This document shows positions 13,201-26,243 of a stretch of DNA of 48,546 nucleotides, piece by piece. Location: contig JAYMTJ010000074.1 in NCBI GenBank assembly GCA_036897525.1, positions 1 through 48,546 of the forward strand, read 5' to 3'. The DNA comes from Pelargonium x hortorum (lineage: Eukaryota; Streptophyta; Magnoliopsida; Geraniales; Geraniaceae). The translations under genes and the position numbers were made by a program. Every line of letters begins with the position of its first letter. Position 1 is the first letter of the stretch. The notes under the pieces are model-generated. The model made no database searches. It saw only the letters and a program-made list of their open reading frames with translations, and was not told where the DNA came from.

Positions 13201-16200
13201 GTAGGAGGTAGAAATAGGAGAGATACCTAGGAGACAGAGACTTACCCAAACAAAATGGGCCTTATGGGAGAAGATAGGGTTCTTTGTCTTATGGTGCTAA
13301 CCTGTACCTTATTAGGGGTTTACTATGTATAGTAGAATAGAGTTGTACTCTAGTAATTGTATTAGAGTTTTTCTTGTTGTTTAAGGAACATTCCTCATGT
13401 TCTCTGTTGTTTATCGTTAAAGAGGAAAGAAACCTTATAAGATAAATGAGCAAGTCCCCTACCTAAGTTTAAATTAGTTACTCGTTATCTAAGCGTGTTT
13501 AACTTATTGAGTCAAGATCCTAACTACTTTGTTTCTGAGACAGACAACGTATAAACAAAAAAAGCTAACCTACGGATTAACTATAACTTTCAATTTGTTG
13601 GGTACTACGAATCAAGTGTTATTATAGTTATGTATTCTAGGTCAATGAAATTTCTTAAAGAGAGACGCTATCTATACTACTTAATTCATTTTGAAAACTC
13701 TATGATAAGTGTGCTTTTAGTTACTGCATGGAGTAATTAGTAAGTAGATAATCTATAACTCAGAAACATTAACCATACACTATTTTAAAGCTGGAATTGC
13801 AATTAGTTACAACATAATAAAATATTACTGATTAACGGTTTTACTTTGCATAAAGTGTAGTAAAGAAACTGGCCCCTTTACTTTAGTATTAAAAAACCAA
13901 ATTATTTCTTTCTTCTTTAACAGTTAAGTTCTGTAATTTGCTAAGTGGAAGCTTCTATATATCTTTGTTATCCCTTCTATTTTTTTAATACAGAATTAGT
14001 CATCAACAACAGAAAGAAACGCTTTTCTCTAGATCTTATAAATACCCCTAGAAATCTCTACAACAGACAATAATTAATATCTAGTGACTAGGAAATCCTA
14101 GGCATAGTACTTTAGGGGTTGATCTTCCTATTTGAGATTTCTTAGGTTACTCGTTATGGATAATACCACTAAATAAACTAAGCCAAAGTATACAAGCCAG
14201 CTCCTTTTGGTTGCAACTTCAAGAGAAAACACCTAGAAGGCTTGTCTAGTATCGAAGTTCTAGCGTATGCCATTTATACCGGGACTTGTATCTTTTAAAA
14301 TGTTATTCAGGATTTAGACGTGGTAATTGAGGGAACATAACAAGTTTGGAGAAATATCTACTACATAAAGTAAGTTTAGCACAACTATGATATGAGTTTA
14401 ATTCTTTGAAAGTCAGCTTTTGAGGTTGTTGTAACAGGTCCTAGTGAGTGATAGACGCCCAAATTAAGTAGATATTAGTGTAATTAAGGGCTCAAACTTA
14501 ATTGAAATACAGGGAATCTCTTTTTTTTTTTCATTTTCATGAGTTACCGGAATAAAAGGGATAATACAAATATTTTATAAGGAGCCTTTCTTTCTAGTAT
14601 AATTCTAGTATAAAGTGATAGTTTTATGGGCTTTTTAAGTGTGAAAGGACTTCTAGATCCCAGTTTTAGAATTTGTAATAGGTAGCTGCTCAAGTTTAAA
14701 GATTGCTAGATTAAGAATTGCAGAACAAGGTAAATCTAAGGTTTTCTAAGGGATTTGCTTTCCATATATCCTATCCGGCTCTGCTTTTTTAGGTAAACCA
14801 GTTTCAGGAAGGGTTGTTTCCTATGCTATGGAAAGTCCGTATTCAAATTGAATTAGAGCAGCATTCCAAATACTGTGAAGAAAGTTTGAAACTTATTAAG
14901 ATAACTCTTGATATAAATTTGATTGGAACGCTTTCCTGTTCTACTCTAGGCAACTAAGAATGGGAGCTCTTTGACTATTATTTTTATAAAACTCGGGTTT
15001 GACATGCTATTAGAAACTTACTTCTAAAAACCTCACGATTAGAACCTACATTAGTTCGATTAGCACTGATTAGTAAAAGCTGCAAACCTATGGGATTTCT
15101 ATCTCAAATAGATTTCAACATTGAAGAAAAGAACTCTATATTCTATTCTGTCGATATCTATTATTAGTGATTATATCTTTAGTGTTCTATTTTTATGTTC
15201 TTTACGAAATTTAGCGTATCAATTATAAGGGTCCTTCTTCTTACCTAATAAGGAATATTTAGTTCTCAAAATCATAAATAAGAAATAGGAGTCCGCTCGA
15301 AGAAAAGGAAAACCCTACAGTTTTAATAGTTAAAGCGACTTAGAGACCCCGGTATACTACTGTCAAGAATGTATGTACTGAACTCATCCCATAAATTATA
15401 TATACAACTTAAAATGTATAAGAGTATTCTCCGGAATAAAGAAGCCTAACGAAATCCTCAAAGTCTTTTTGCTAAAATTTTTATTACAAGAAGTTCAAGC
15501 TTCGGAATATCCGCTTTTACTTACCTTTTACAGAAGACTTTTTAATAATAAATGAAATCAAAACTTCTAAGGAAGGGCTCTCGACCTGCAGTAGGATTTT
15601 AACATGTAGTCTGTAACTAGATTTTCGGGGATACTCTAGATTAACTAAGTTATGGTTCTCGATAGCCAATTGCAGAAACAAGCAGCATTGCCCCTATTAT
15701 GTATGGTTTACCCGAAGAGTTTCTTGCGTTTTCGGTAAGTGTTTTATTTCCAAATAAGCAGCGAAGCCCCTCCCTCTTTTCTACTCTACAATTATGTACT
15801 GCTTTACAAACTAGTAATTTGAAAATCTCTGTATTTCATTTCATTGTTGCTGACCAAAAAGTGACTTTTCTTTTTTTTTATCTATCCAATTTCAGTCGGA
15901 CCCTCAGGAAATCTCTGATACCTAGAAAACTTTCGTAATAGACTTGAAACTCTTAGGACTATAATAAGCCTATGCAATAATTTACTATTATATCTGAAGT
16001 ATACATAGTTTTTTTACTAACACTGAGCCGGTTTAGTTTTCCTATTCCTATAGAGAATTTAAAAGGCTTTATGCATATGTTATAAATAATAAATAAGTGG
16101 ACTTGATAATAGGGTTTGAAGTCTACCTATCGACACTTGCATTACAGATAACTGACTTAATTTACTACTAGATTTATAGATTTAGGATATACAGGTCGAA

Positions 16201-19199
16201 ATTTTATTTTCATTTTAATTACTATTAGAAAATTACTAAAAACCCCTTTTGAATTTCTTCTATTTATTGCAGGCCCTATTTGATTACACATAGAGAAGCT
16301 TCTACATCAATTTTCTCCTTATAAAAAAAAAATGATACTGTTTAGAAAAAGCACTTTCAAAGATGACACAGATATGAAAAACTCCGGGCTCCCTTCAATT
16401 CTTTAGTCTGGCCGCTATGCATTACTTAAATTTACGGGTTTATAAGGAAGTAAGAAGAATATCCCGAATAAAAAAACTATTCCACTTTTTATAAAAATGA
16501 TATATACATAAAGTTTCTCCAGGCTGCCTGCTTAATGTAAGGTCTCCCCTTTTAGGGTTTTTACTTTGTTACTGTCTTACACAACTAAAACTAAAATAAC
16601 AAGCCCGGATTTACTGTTCCGAAGCCATATACTTGAAACGATAAAATTCAAAAGAACTAAAATGCACACACTTCAGTCTTCACATGCTGTAGCAGCCTAA
16701 TTGTAAGTAAATTATTAAAAAAAGTGAGTCCTTCCTAAGCTAAAATTTGTCAAAATAACCTAGAACAAGCACAAGGACTCTCCTTATTCGAACTTAATAA
16801 GAGGAATTCAGATGGGTTATTTTGCCAGGATTTTTCAAATAAAAATCTAGTTTACTCTACTCCTGAGTTACGTATTTTAGAGTTAATTAAAGCAAAATGA
16901 CCTAAACTAAAAGTAGTAATTAGAAAGAAAAGAAATCGCTTATATAGAACTCTGCGAATTTTCAATCTACCCTAATGAAGACTTTCCAAGTAAAAAAAAA
17001 AGATGGCACCATATGTCGAAGATTCAAGTCCCAATCTCATTTTATAAGCTCATTTATAATATAAGAAAATCTGTCCTTGTTATTAGTTTAAAGCGATAAG
17101 AGTTCCCATATTTATTTCTTCTACCGAGGCCAGAACTAATGGGGTACTGTGAGCTACTTTCTTCGACAAGTCCTATTCCTCTCAAGCAAGGTCGAGAGGG
17201 AGGGCTAAGATTTGGGTCTCTTTTCTGAGTAGCAGCATTGCTTAAATGGAACAAAATCCCTAATATCAAAAAATCTTGATTTAATAAGTATTTCTCTAAT
17301 TTTTAGAAGTTACCCCCTTTCAAATCTTCATAGTAAAATAAAAGCTTTCTATAGTATAGATCACAAAAAATTAGGAGTAGGGAGTCCTTCCCGGGGAACG
17401 AGTTATTTTAAAATCCCTCCCTCTTATGAACTAGACTTCTCTAAGTTACACCCCAAAAGAGCTTTACAGGCAGGAGTCTTGTTCTAATGCTGCTAGACTC
17501 TTCTCATGGGTTAGACCTCTTATTCTTGTTAGAACCTTCTAAACAGAATGAATTGGCAGATGACTTATAACGTATAGCAGAACGGATAACTAACTGTCTT
17601 ATTGTTGCCTGGAGCCTTTTGTATTCTTTAACGTTTAACTAACCAAATCTCTCGAACCCTGTCAATTTCGTAATAGAGATTCTTGTTGAAACTGTACTGA
17701 ACCCGCTTGATATAATATACTGCTAGGGATTATCTGAATGCAACTATGTGATTATATTCCTTACTTTTGCAAGCTCTTTTTAAAATTAACTATAAACTAA
17801 TAAAAAAAGGAACCTAGAATATCTACCTTAACACTTATCTCTGAACCTATTGTTTTATGTGAATTCTATCCGCTGTATTACCTTTTGAAAGCTTAAAAGC
17901 AATCAACTTCTAGTTCTGATATGATATATGATTCCGCTGACTGACTCTTTCTATTAGCACTTTCTTTCCATTTTGAGGACTCGGAATTCTTTTCTTTCTA
18001 TAAATCATTATTCCTTTCTTTTTTGTATAAATTTTTTTAGCAGCTCTTAATCCATCTAGGACTTCCTTGCCTAGTTACTGAGTTCGTACTAGTTTTGTTT
18101 AGTATTTACTAAATTTAGTTGATAATATTTAGTAATACTCTAAAATTCCACTGTGTAATAAAATAAGTCAGGAGGAACTTTTCTTGGGTTTTGAATAAAT
18201 AAAGTGCCTTGCTTTTCAGAAGTTATGCTTAAGTTAAATTTCTTGTAATTCTCCATACCAAAAGGGATAGAAAACTTATTAAAAAATCCTGTAATTGAAG
18301 ACTCCAGTTTCTTTATATAGGATATCCCGGGTTAGATTTTCATAAGGAAACTTATGCTTTGTTTAGTATTTAATTCCTGGACATTTGTAACAGTTATTCT
18401 TTATTTAAGGGGTAAATAAAGGGCTCTTATATTTATTTCGAACTAGAAATTACTTAATATCAAGTGATCGCAGCGTAAAAGGATATTGTAGACAAGGGGT
18501 TACACCTTTCTTTTACGGGAGTCCTTTTCATCAGGAAATTCTAAGCGTTGATAAATCAAAGAATATTCAATCTTGAAATAGGAAAACCAGCAAAACTTTG
18601 GCTTATATTTAAGTATCCAAAAGACAGCTCTACATACAAATGTAGTTTTTTCACCTTAATAGGAAGCCCTGTGATGATACCGAAAAGGTGTTCAGAATTG
18701 CCCCCCAACTGTACCTTAATTTAAAATACTAAAACTAAAACGAGAATCTTTCTTGATTCTGAGAATTCAGACTCTGTTTCTTAAGATTATTAATTAAGTA
18801 AAGTAAGGTAAGTGCAATCTACTTCTTCCTCGAAATGAAACTTAAGGGGTATATAATAGGAACTAGGTCTAAACGGGGTCTAACAGTCAATATGGGATAC
18901 TAATCGGGATTCTCTGTAACTGCCTTACTAGACCTCAATACTTTTGAGTCAACAGTTAAAGGTATAGCCTTAAGCGGGTCCCTTACCTGAGGTTCCGCCT
19001 AATGATAACAAGAATTTTAATAGTATTAGATCTGGGCGTAAAAAAGAGTCCTTGGATACTATGAAATGAAATATACTGAGTAGTTTTTCTAAGGAAGGGG
19101 GTAGTAAGAATTTGTAAACTTTAGAAGGAGAGTGTTTAAAACTTAGATACTACTTTTACAAGAGCTAATATAAGGAAATCCAAATGTGCTGACTTTACT

Positions 19200-19278
19200 T
19201 GCAGGGGCTGGACTTGAACCCATACATCACGGTCAAGCGAATCCCTTGCCTTGATCTGACAACCAATTAGGAATCTGG
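19200..19278 (-). pseudogene. tRNA-like remnant, possibly Asp-like
   Basis: The minus strand gives CTAATTGGTTGTCAGATCA, which recalls the D-arm of plant mitochondrial tRNA-Asp, followed by GTATGGGTTCAAGTCCAGCCCC as the T-arm and acceptor. Three of five T-stem positions pair. The candidate anticodon stem CAAG/CTTG encloses GGATTCG, without T33. The 5' acceptor partner is not visible. I call it a decayed tRNA copy of uncertain identity. Confidence 0.35.
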
Positions 19279-19925
19279 TCATTTTCTATTTAAACCTTTA
19301 CTAACAACTGAATACAAAACTGAGATATACTTACAAACTACTTAAACAGGACCTGTAAATACCAAGAACAACAACCCATTCCTGATTTCCATACTTGCCT
19401 TTTACCGGAAAGACATTTCTTTGGGTTGACATCTCCTATTCCTAACCCTAACACTTTCACTACCTGACGAAACACGTAGAAACATAGTAAAAAAAGAGCA
19501 AGTAATTAAACTAAGAAAGAGTAGGCTTCTATTTACTCAAAATAGGGTCAAAGAAAGAAGTCTTGATCTCGCGAATTTTTAGAATGGAATCCTTTATTTG
19601 GTAAAAGCATAACTCCAGAACTAGAACTTTCCTATTATTTGTACTGCCTGTTTTCACTCAGAAACTTGAAACCAAAGGAACACAAGAGCAACTTACTTAT
19701 GAATCCATCTTTTGACTAATTATCCAATACCTAACTCATCTGTGAAACCCTATAATTTGCCAATCAAAGTGTATTTCTCAGTAAAACCTACTATCGAGAT
19801 AAAGCTCCCAAGGGAGGCCCCTGACTAATACTTAAAGGCCGCCTTATCCTTCTTTACAAAGATAGATTGGTAGATTTTTTTTTAATAGAGTTGAAAGAAA
19901 AGGTCTTTTTGATTCATAAAGAGTT

Positions 19926-19998
19926 GTGAAAGCCGATCTATTTATTGATCTTGAAGAAACAGGGATTAAGAAGTTTTCTGGTCTTCAAAGTGGAAGGG
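19926..19998 (+). repeat. Diverged dispersed repeat 2, copy A
   Basis: This copy shares the words GAAAGCCG, TCTATTT, CTTGAAGAAA, GATTAAGAAGTT and TCTTCAAAGTG, in order, with 29225-29292. Copy A has about seven extra bases after TCTATTT and one or two near the end. Identity is about 80 percent by eye. In one frame copy A reads through to 20057 with conserved-looking text such as LEETGIKKF, but a stop lies just before it, so I do not call a gene. Confidence 0.7.
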
Positions 19999-20179
19999 TT
20001 TCACTATCAAAAAAAGACTATTACCTTCTGCGGATGCCCTCAGTCGGTAAGATGGATTGACTCCTTTAAAACTACTCAACTGTAACTCAAGAAACTGTAA
20101 AGTACCTAAATGTACCGGTTCGGGAATCCATAGAATTGAATTAATTCTCTCATTTGCTCAAAATTCACGGGGTTTCTAC

Positions 20180-20252
20180 TGGAGCTATGCGACTTGAACC
20201 GGCGACATGCATGTCGGAACAAGAGTGATCTAACCACCTTTTAATGAGGAGT
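20180..20252 (-). pseudogene. tRNA-like remnant, 3' half clearest
   Basis: On the minus strand, GGTGGTTAGATCA looks like a D-arm, and GCCGGTTCAAGTCGCATAGCTCCA looks like a T-arm plus acceptor. The T-stem fails, as if two bases had been lost from a former CCGGC after the loop. The 5' end does not complement the AGCTCCA acceptor strand. A 14-base perfect palindrome (20203-20216) lies where the anticodon arm should end, but palindromes of this size are expected by chance here. The ending resembles tRNA-Ala or tRNA-Ile, and no anticodon can be assigned. Confidence 0.4.
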
Positions 20253-23200
20253 GTTAGTTCGTACTAAATATAGACCAGTGAAAACAAGAATTCGAGAGTA
20301 AGGCCAGTCATTTTGTCTAATAGTCTGGGGATTTATCCATAATTTTATAGGTTGTACGTTCTATGCAATAACAAGGTAATCTACCAAAAGAAATAAGTAA
20401 GGAACTAAGGATAACATAGTACAACTTATAGAAATGACACGCAAAGCAAAAAAAATATGAAAAGTTTTTTTTGTATCTCTTACTTCTTAAATGAATCTTA
20501 TTGAATGCAATCCGAATAAAGGTAATGCTTTTGTCCAAGATCATAAGCTGGATACTTCAATTCTATATTATAGTAAGGATATATAAGGAGACATCCTAAC
20601 TACATCCCGCTAAACTAAATAAGACTATAACTAGGTATACTCGAAGAACGAACTCACTTTCGCTTGGTGTTTTACATTTCTATAATTTACTGCCCAGTAT
20701 CAATAAGAAAAGAGTGCCCTTTAGCTTCTTAAGCGGGAGAGTCCTTTTTTTTGTAGTAACAAAGATTTGTAGCTATACTTGTAGAAACATTCCCTTATTT
20801 AGGAATTATACGAGTATCTGAGTAAGAAATTTTATTCTGCATGTGTCAACTATTATTTAAACGTCTTCCAAGGTTTAGCATTCTGAGGTATGCTAGTTTA
20901 CGATAAACGATTGAATGTAAACTCCCTAACATATAGGGAACCTCTTATCTTATAAGTCAGAGTCAAAATCTGTAGATTATTATATAAAATAAAGTCAATT
21001 AGAAACCCCATCAAGCAGTTTCCACTTTTTGTTTTTTGGCTTAGTAAGAGTATATATAGACAAGAAAGAAAAGCATTCCCGCGAATCAAATCAATTTGTT
21101 ACCTAATGCTCATTTCAGATAGAATTCAAGATCTAAAAGCTGACATAGTTCTATTTAGGACATTCAATAGACTAAGTTTGTAACTCGTTACTCAGTTTCG
21201 ACTAAGAACTCCAGGGATTTTTTTCTTACTATTAAACTTACCTTAGCCCAGATATAAACTCTGAGAAAATTGAACACATAGAACCTCTCCATTCGAAAGA
21301 ATTCATTCCTATAATGCATTTCAAACTTATGTTTATAAGACCTCTTTTGCATAAAAGTTGTTATACCCCGTACCTTTCTTCTCCTCACCTATTCCTAGCT
21401 CAATGTGTCCTACTTGCTTGACCTAAAGTAAAGTAAAAGGAAAGGTCGATCCCTCCTCGTACTCTGGTAAACAAGAAAGCTACTGCATTTGTGTTTTCAG
21501 ACTCTCATAATAATACTGTTTTTCTTCAGATACATAAATTTAAAAAGAAATTGTTGTATGCCTTTTTATGTATGTTGTAATACCTTCCTTATGGATTTTT
21601 CTATTTCTTTTTACCTGGTTTAATATTCTTTGAAGGGTTCTTGTTACTTGAAAAACAAAAAACGAAAGAATGGGTTTGATAGCTACGTACAGGCAACAAG
21701 CAAACAAATACGAATATAGCTTATAGTATCATATTCTCTTTAATTCTTATCGCAATTACTTTTTAATTATAAAGGAAGGGGTCTATCTCAATTGGGGTTT
21801 GAAAGTGCCTGACACCATTAGTAAATAAGAAACAAATGCAGACAAAGCTTATTAAGGGTTCTCTTTTTCCTAGTAATTTCTTCTGCTCAATCTTAGCCTA
21901 ACCCGTGGTAAGTTGATAATTGTGTATCAAGCCTTTCGCAACTTTTTACTCTTAATTAACCCAATGCCCAACAGAGAATTTTATCCTGTTTAAAGATTAA
22001 AGTTTAGAGAATGACAGTGTAATTTTGGATGAAGAAGCATAGCTATGAAATCAAAAAGCAGGCATCTTTTAAAAGATTACTAGATTATTACAAATAATGT
22101 ATTTATTTGTATTCTAGTTTTTTCTACAAAAGCATAGCATATCGCAGAGCAACACTCTAACTTGGACCCTTTCTTTTTGCCTGAAAAGTGTTGGAACATG
22201 CTGGATTTTTTTGAAGCTCCCCAGCTCACGAATTATCTCTTGTTCTCATGAAACAGGGGTTCCTCATTTTATAGTTTAGAAGAGTTGAGAAACGGCCTTC
22301 AAGAGCCTAGACCTATCCTCTTACCTTTAGGGGGATAGTGTGACATTAAAAAAGATCCTAATATACATTATCTCTTTTTATTCGATATAATAATTATATA
22401 CATGATAAAAATCTCTTACTGACTTACTTCTTATTCTTCATAATCATACCCTCTTTTTATTAGTCTTAGGACTAGACTCTTAACAGTCTAAACTAGACCC
22501 GTTCTAGGAGTTTTGGTCTAATAGTGGTCTTCTTTCTAGCCTGTAGATAATGTAGCTATTATCTATACAGTTCTCCTGGGTATTATCCCTATTCCCTGTT
22601 ATTAGTAGTTGATTACACCTTTCTAGTTACTTTTCTTTTTAGGTAATTAGGCAGATAAAGTGTATTACTTGTTCATTATATCGTCTTAGTTCTATACTTT
22701 TTGGTTTATGGGTATGGGTATGGGTGTTCCAGGCAAAATGGGTTTCTATCATAGAGAAAGTCCTTTAGCGGGATTTAGGCAGGCGCTTGCACGTTCCTAA
22801 TGAAGAGGTTCCCGAGAGATACTCTAGCATAATAGAAGTAGATAACCTGCTATCGTTATTTAAACAGTTCCATGGTTGTAACCTTTCCTGTGTAATGATA
22901 TACCTTAGGCTCGAATTAGTTGACCCTTTTTTGAGAATTCTATCTATATAAGGATTGTATTCGTGTTTTTTGGTAGCTGGTCATGTAATACTTTTTAATA
23001 GATTACTCCAGGACCTTTCCCACTCGATATTTCAAAATTTATTTGTTGGAATCGGGTAGAAGAGTAAGAAGAGCTAATTCTAAAGCACTTTAGAGGAGAG
23101 AATTCTAGAACTTATAAACTCAAGTCATTTTAATAAATAAGGGGTATTGCTATGTTATAAAGGGAACTTAATAAGATTCAAGCTTTCTGTCTGAAGTGCT

Positions 23201-25875
23201 GTGCTCTAGTTAGCGGGTACATTGTGTGGTAATGGAAGTGCTAAGGTCCTCTTTGCCCAAATTGTCATAGTTTTGTTTTAACTTGAGTTGTTATTGACAA
23301 GGATTCGTTATGATTCATCTAAAGTATCGTACTTACCCTTAGACCCAGGTCGGTCCCTCTAATAAGGGGTATTTGTAGTATCAGGCTGCACTGACTCGTG
23401 TTAGTTAGCAGTGACAAGCTAATATAGGCTTTTTACAACCCTAAAACTTAAAAAACTAGCTAACTATCTGCAGTAGAAACCGAGAGATAATAGACAAAAA
23501 TCCAATCTTTGTTATACGAGGCGCTGTAGAGTAACCTGAACCCTTCTTTTTTATCCGTTTACCCTGGGCAAGACCAAAACTTCTAGTACTACAAAACTAG
23601 AGAATTAATTGCTAAGACTAAAGAGACTCTCTTATTTATCTCTTTATAGCCTTTACCCCTTCTTTATTGTATGTGGAAAGTTGAAAAAGATTCTTACTAC
23701 CGCGAACGGTTAGCGGGAACTTTGAAAATCAATTTTGTATTCCTTAACTTTGGACTTCATAAGTCTAGTTTGTCGGTTCATAAGCTTTGACTTTACGAAA
23801 GGATAGACGACTCCACTGTAATCCGGTTTAGGTTTTCCATATAGTTTTTTAGAACTATCTTGGTTTGAAATAAACCAAGCGGAGCTGGGAAGTACTGTGA
23901 TAACAAAAAAAACTTTTGAAATCCATATTAATAGCTATTCGGTATATTAGAGAACTGAGAAAAGAACAATATAGATTTTAAACTAGAAAGCACTGCACTC
24001 TTGAAAGGGAGTTAAAAAAAAAAGAATAATATAGATGGGATAAATACTTGTAATAAGATAAGATAAGGAAAGTAGCCCTGGTAAAAAAAAATGACTTTCA
24101 GTTCAGTAAAGGACTCTGAGCCACAAATTATACTATTGGACAACTAGAGTCATCTTTGTTGTTGATGTAATCTTCGGGATAGTCAAACTAACTTGGTAAT
24201 ACTAAGGACACGCATATGTAACTGAAGTCAGGATTCAGGAGTTATACTACTATAGGAGTAGGCTTATATACAAGTTACCGCACATTCGTTTGTAGATTGG
24301 GGGCATAAGCCTGAAAGATTCAAGGGTCTACTAGCATTAAATTTCAACCTATTTTAGAAAGTGCTAGAATTTCATTTAGTTTTTCGAAAGAGTAAAGAAT
24401 CCTTTCTTACGTATTCTGTTCATGCCTAACTATTATAAGACAATTCTTTTTAACAAGCAAAGAAAGATATTAGAACTAGTTATAGTTATAAATAAACCTT
24501 CGATTTTTTCGTTCCTGAGTTCGGTGGGCGGATTCACCACAGACAAATATCGGATATATATGAAACGTTAATAAAAATGCAATACAACCAAGCACAAAGG
24601 AGCCTTTGCTAGAACATTTCAGGTTATACTCTACTCCTTTTTTTACTAAAAATCTTGCACTAGGGTACTGAGTTACTTACTAAAGTCCAAGAACATTTTA
24701 CCGAAAACTCTCAAACGAAATACGAGAGTTCGGTTTTTACATGACCCTAAAAAGGAAACCTTTTCTAACATATAATTAGAAGGTTACGATAAGATCTTCT
24801 TGATCACCAACTACGGGTTTCCGGAGTTATACTATGTAGTAGGAACACTTGTAGTACTAGAGCACGTATTGAAAATAGGTATGACTTGAGAACTCAGCAA
24901 GAAATTCCTTAGTTCTCATTTTGAAACTCTCGAGTTTGTGCCTTAACTATAGTATAGATGAAAGCTTAAATCAAATCGTCGAAGTGCGGTGGTATAAACT
25001 ATAAACGGGCTTAGAAAGGCCCTATCAAAAGTACCAAATGTTTGTTACTAAATCCAGCATCAGCCCTATACTTTACCTTCCACTATTAGTATTAGTAAAT
25101 TCAATAAGTTTTGGACGACTGCTTAGTTCTTGATACAACAGGAATACCTTTGATTGGTAAAGAGTAATATAGAACTTAGTCCAAAGCTAATCTTATAGAA
25201 CCTACCGGCTAGGATTATCTATTAAATAAAAGTGCTTGCAAAAATACTGTACTGTAATAATGCTGGGTATATTAGAATCTGAAAAAGAATCCCTAGAAAA
25301 GATAGAGTAGCTTAAAACGTAACATCATTGGTTTAAAAACACTTAGATGCAGAGAGGTTACTAGTTTTCTAGTATTAGACAGATATAGTATTATAGAATA
25401 CTTGCTCCCAAAAAGACTCCTGGAGGAACTCCCTTAGACAAGGGTGGTAGTTGTTTTATTAGCGGGATTGGGATTCTAAGGGCCTTTCATAGGTATTGGG
25501 TTTAGGTATGCTTGCTTAATAAGGGTTCCCTTTATAGTGTGATATCTACCCAATTCATTCTTTACTTCTACTGACGGTACTGAGCTTGACACAGCGAGTT
25601 GTTGAATCAATTTCTTGAAGTAACCGGTAGATAAGTTGCACTTGAGTTAGTTATAGTAGACCGGGAATTCCTTTGTATATCGGGTTTAGCTTTATATCTG
25701 CACGTATCCTAGAAGGAGTCCCTAATTGAGAATTCAATTAGTAGAATGAAGCGATTTTAACAAGAAAGTGTGTGCTCAAGTCCTGTCATCACGGGAAGCG
25801 GGTGTTTTCTTAGGATTGATTACCGGAACTCAAAATCTTAGTGAAATTATCCTACTTTTAAAAGAAATCCACCAA
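20253..25875. other. AT-rich stretch without recognised genes
   Basis: It holds only the (TATGGG)3 tract and scattered hairpins. The strongest is 23859-23879, eight pairs CTTGGTTT/AAACCAAG around a five-base loop. Another at 24700-24734 pairs 4+7 with a two-A bulge. Neither has the conserved bases of a group II intron domain V. No gene is seen. Confidence 0.65.
22707..22724 (+). repeat. (TATGGG)3 microsatellite
   Basis: Three perfect tandem hexamers. No gene or tRNA-like sequence is evident within 300 bases. Confidence 0.9.
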
Positions 25876-25954
25876 CGGAATACCCACACTTGATTGTGGT
25901 AAAGCACCGGTTAATGCAACCAGCATGGCAAGGGTTCGAGTCCGGCTTACCCGA
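25876..25954 (+). pseudogene. Degenerate tRNA-like element (copy A of a duplicated segment)
   Basis: The tRNA-like text GTGGTAAAGCACCGG, then AACCAGCATGGCAAGGGTTCGAGTCC, lies in tRNA order and resembles tRNA-Gln. The anticodon arm CCGGT/ACCAG has one mismatch and the loop TAATGCA lacks T33. Only the first two T-stem pairs and about four acceptor pairs can form. The 3' part and about 70 bases of flank recur at 47.73 kb, and the tRNA body resembles the element at 45.25 kb on the other strand. It is probably a pseudogene or a tRNA-derived repeat. The assigned parent is tentative. Confidence 0.4.
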
Positions 25955-26020
25955 CTTATTAGAATTTTATCTAATAGCTATAATTCCTAGATTTTTTTAA
26001 GGACCTTTGTTGTAGTTATA
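25931..26020 (+). repeat. Diverged dispersed repeat 1, copy A
   Basis: This copy starts in the tRNA-like T-loop (GGGTTCGAGTCCGGCTTACC) and runs on through non-tRNA flank containing TCTAATAGCTATAATTCC, CTAGATTTTT and TTGTAGTTATAAA. The same words occur in the same order at 47728-47830, with small insertions and substitutions, at roughly three quarters identity by eye. It is an old direct duplication that carried tRNA 3' sequence and flank together. Confidence 0.65.
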
Positions 26021-26172
26021 AAAGAGAGCACTTTTCTCTAATAGGAAAACTTCATTAGCCTATAAATAAATTGAACTTAGAAATAGTTAAATAACTGCTT
26101 ATCTAATCATTTAGAGATTAGACTACCTTACTTAGACTTCTTTTTTTTTTGTATTTTGTAGGGTTAAAAAAT

Positions 26173-26243
26173 ATGGATAATTTTGAGAGGTAAAGCATCG
26201 GTTCGGAGAATCGGCATCCAAGGTTCAAATCCGATAAGTTATT
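26173..26243 (+). pseudogene. Degenerate tRNA, Gln-like, intact anticodon arm
   Basis: The stretch GGTAAAGCATCGG, followed by CGGCATCCAAGGTTCAAATCC after a short gap, tracks plant mitochondrial tRNA-Gln closely. The anticodon stem TCGGT/ATCGG pairs at all five positions, counting G-U. Its loop is TCGGAGA, so the anticodon position reads GGA and position 33 is C instead of the near-universal T. The acceptor pairs at about five of seven positions and the D-stem at about two of four. Only the two inner pairs of the T-stem hold. The short variable loop rules out a normal tRNA-Ser despite the GGA. It is most likely a decayed trnQ copy. C-to-U editing would restore U33 but not the stems. Confidence 0.45.

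Larger units (their letters stand above)
4441..19199. other. Long AT-rich stretch without recognised genes
   Basis: Apart from repeat 3 copy B (10208-10282) and the lone T-arm remnant at 9.69 kb, I see nothing with coding, RNA-gene or mobile-element character in nearly 15 kb. Both strands are closed by frequent stops at the density expected from the composition. A six-pair hairpin followed by six T lies at 18630-18651, and I attach no weight to it. Confidence 0.7.

Noticed and set aside
20203-20216. 14-base perfect palindrome CGACATGCATGTCG
   Set aside because: About five 14-base palindromes are expected by chance in the window. Its position inside a decayed tRNA is the only point of interest.
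24700-24734. Bulged hairpin that recalls group II intron domain V
   Set aside because: The catalytic AGC triad, the GNRA-type tetraloop and the correct helix lengths are missing. The loop has eleven bases.
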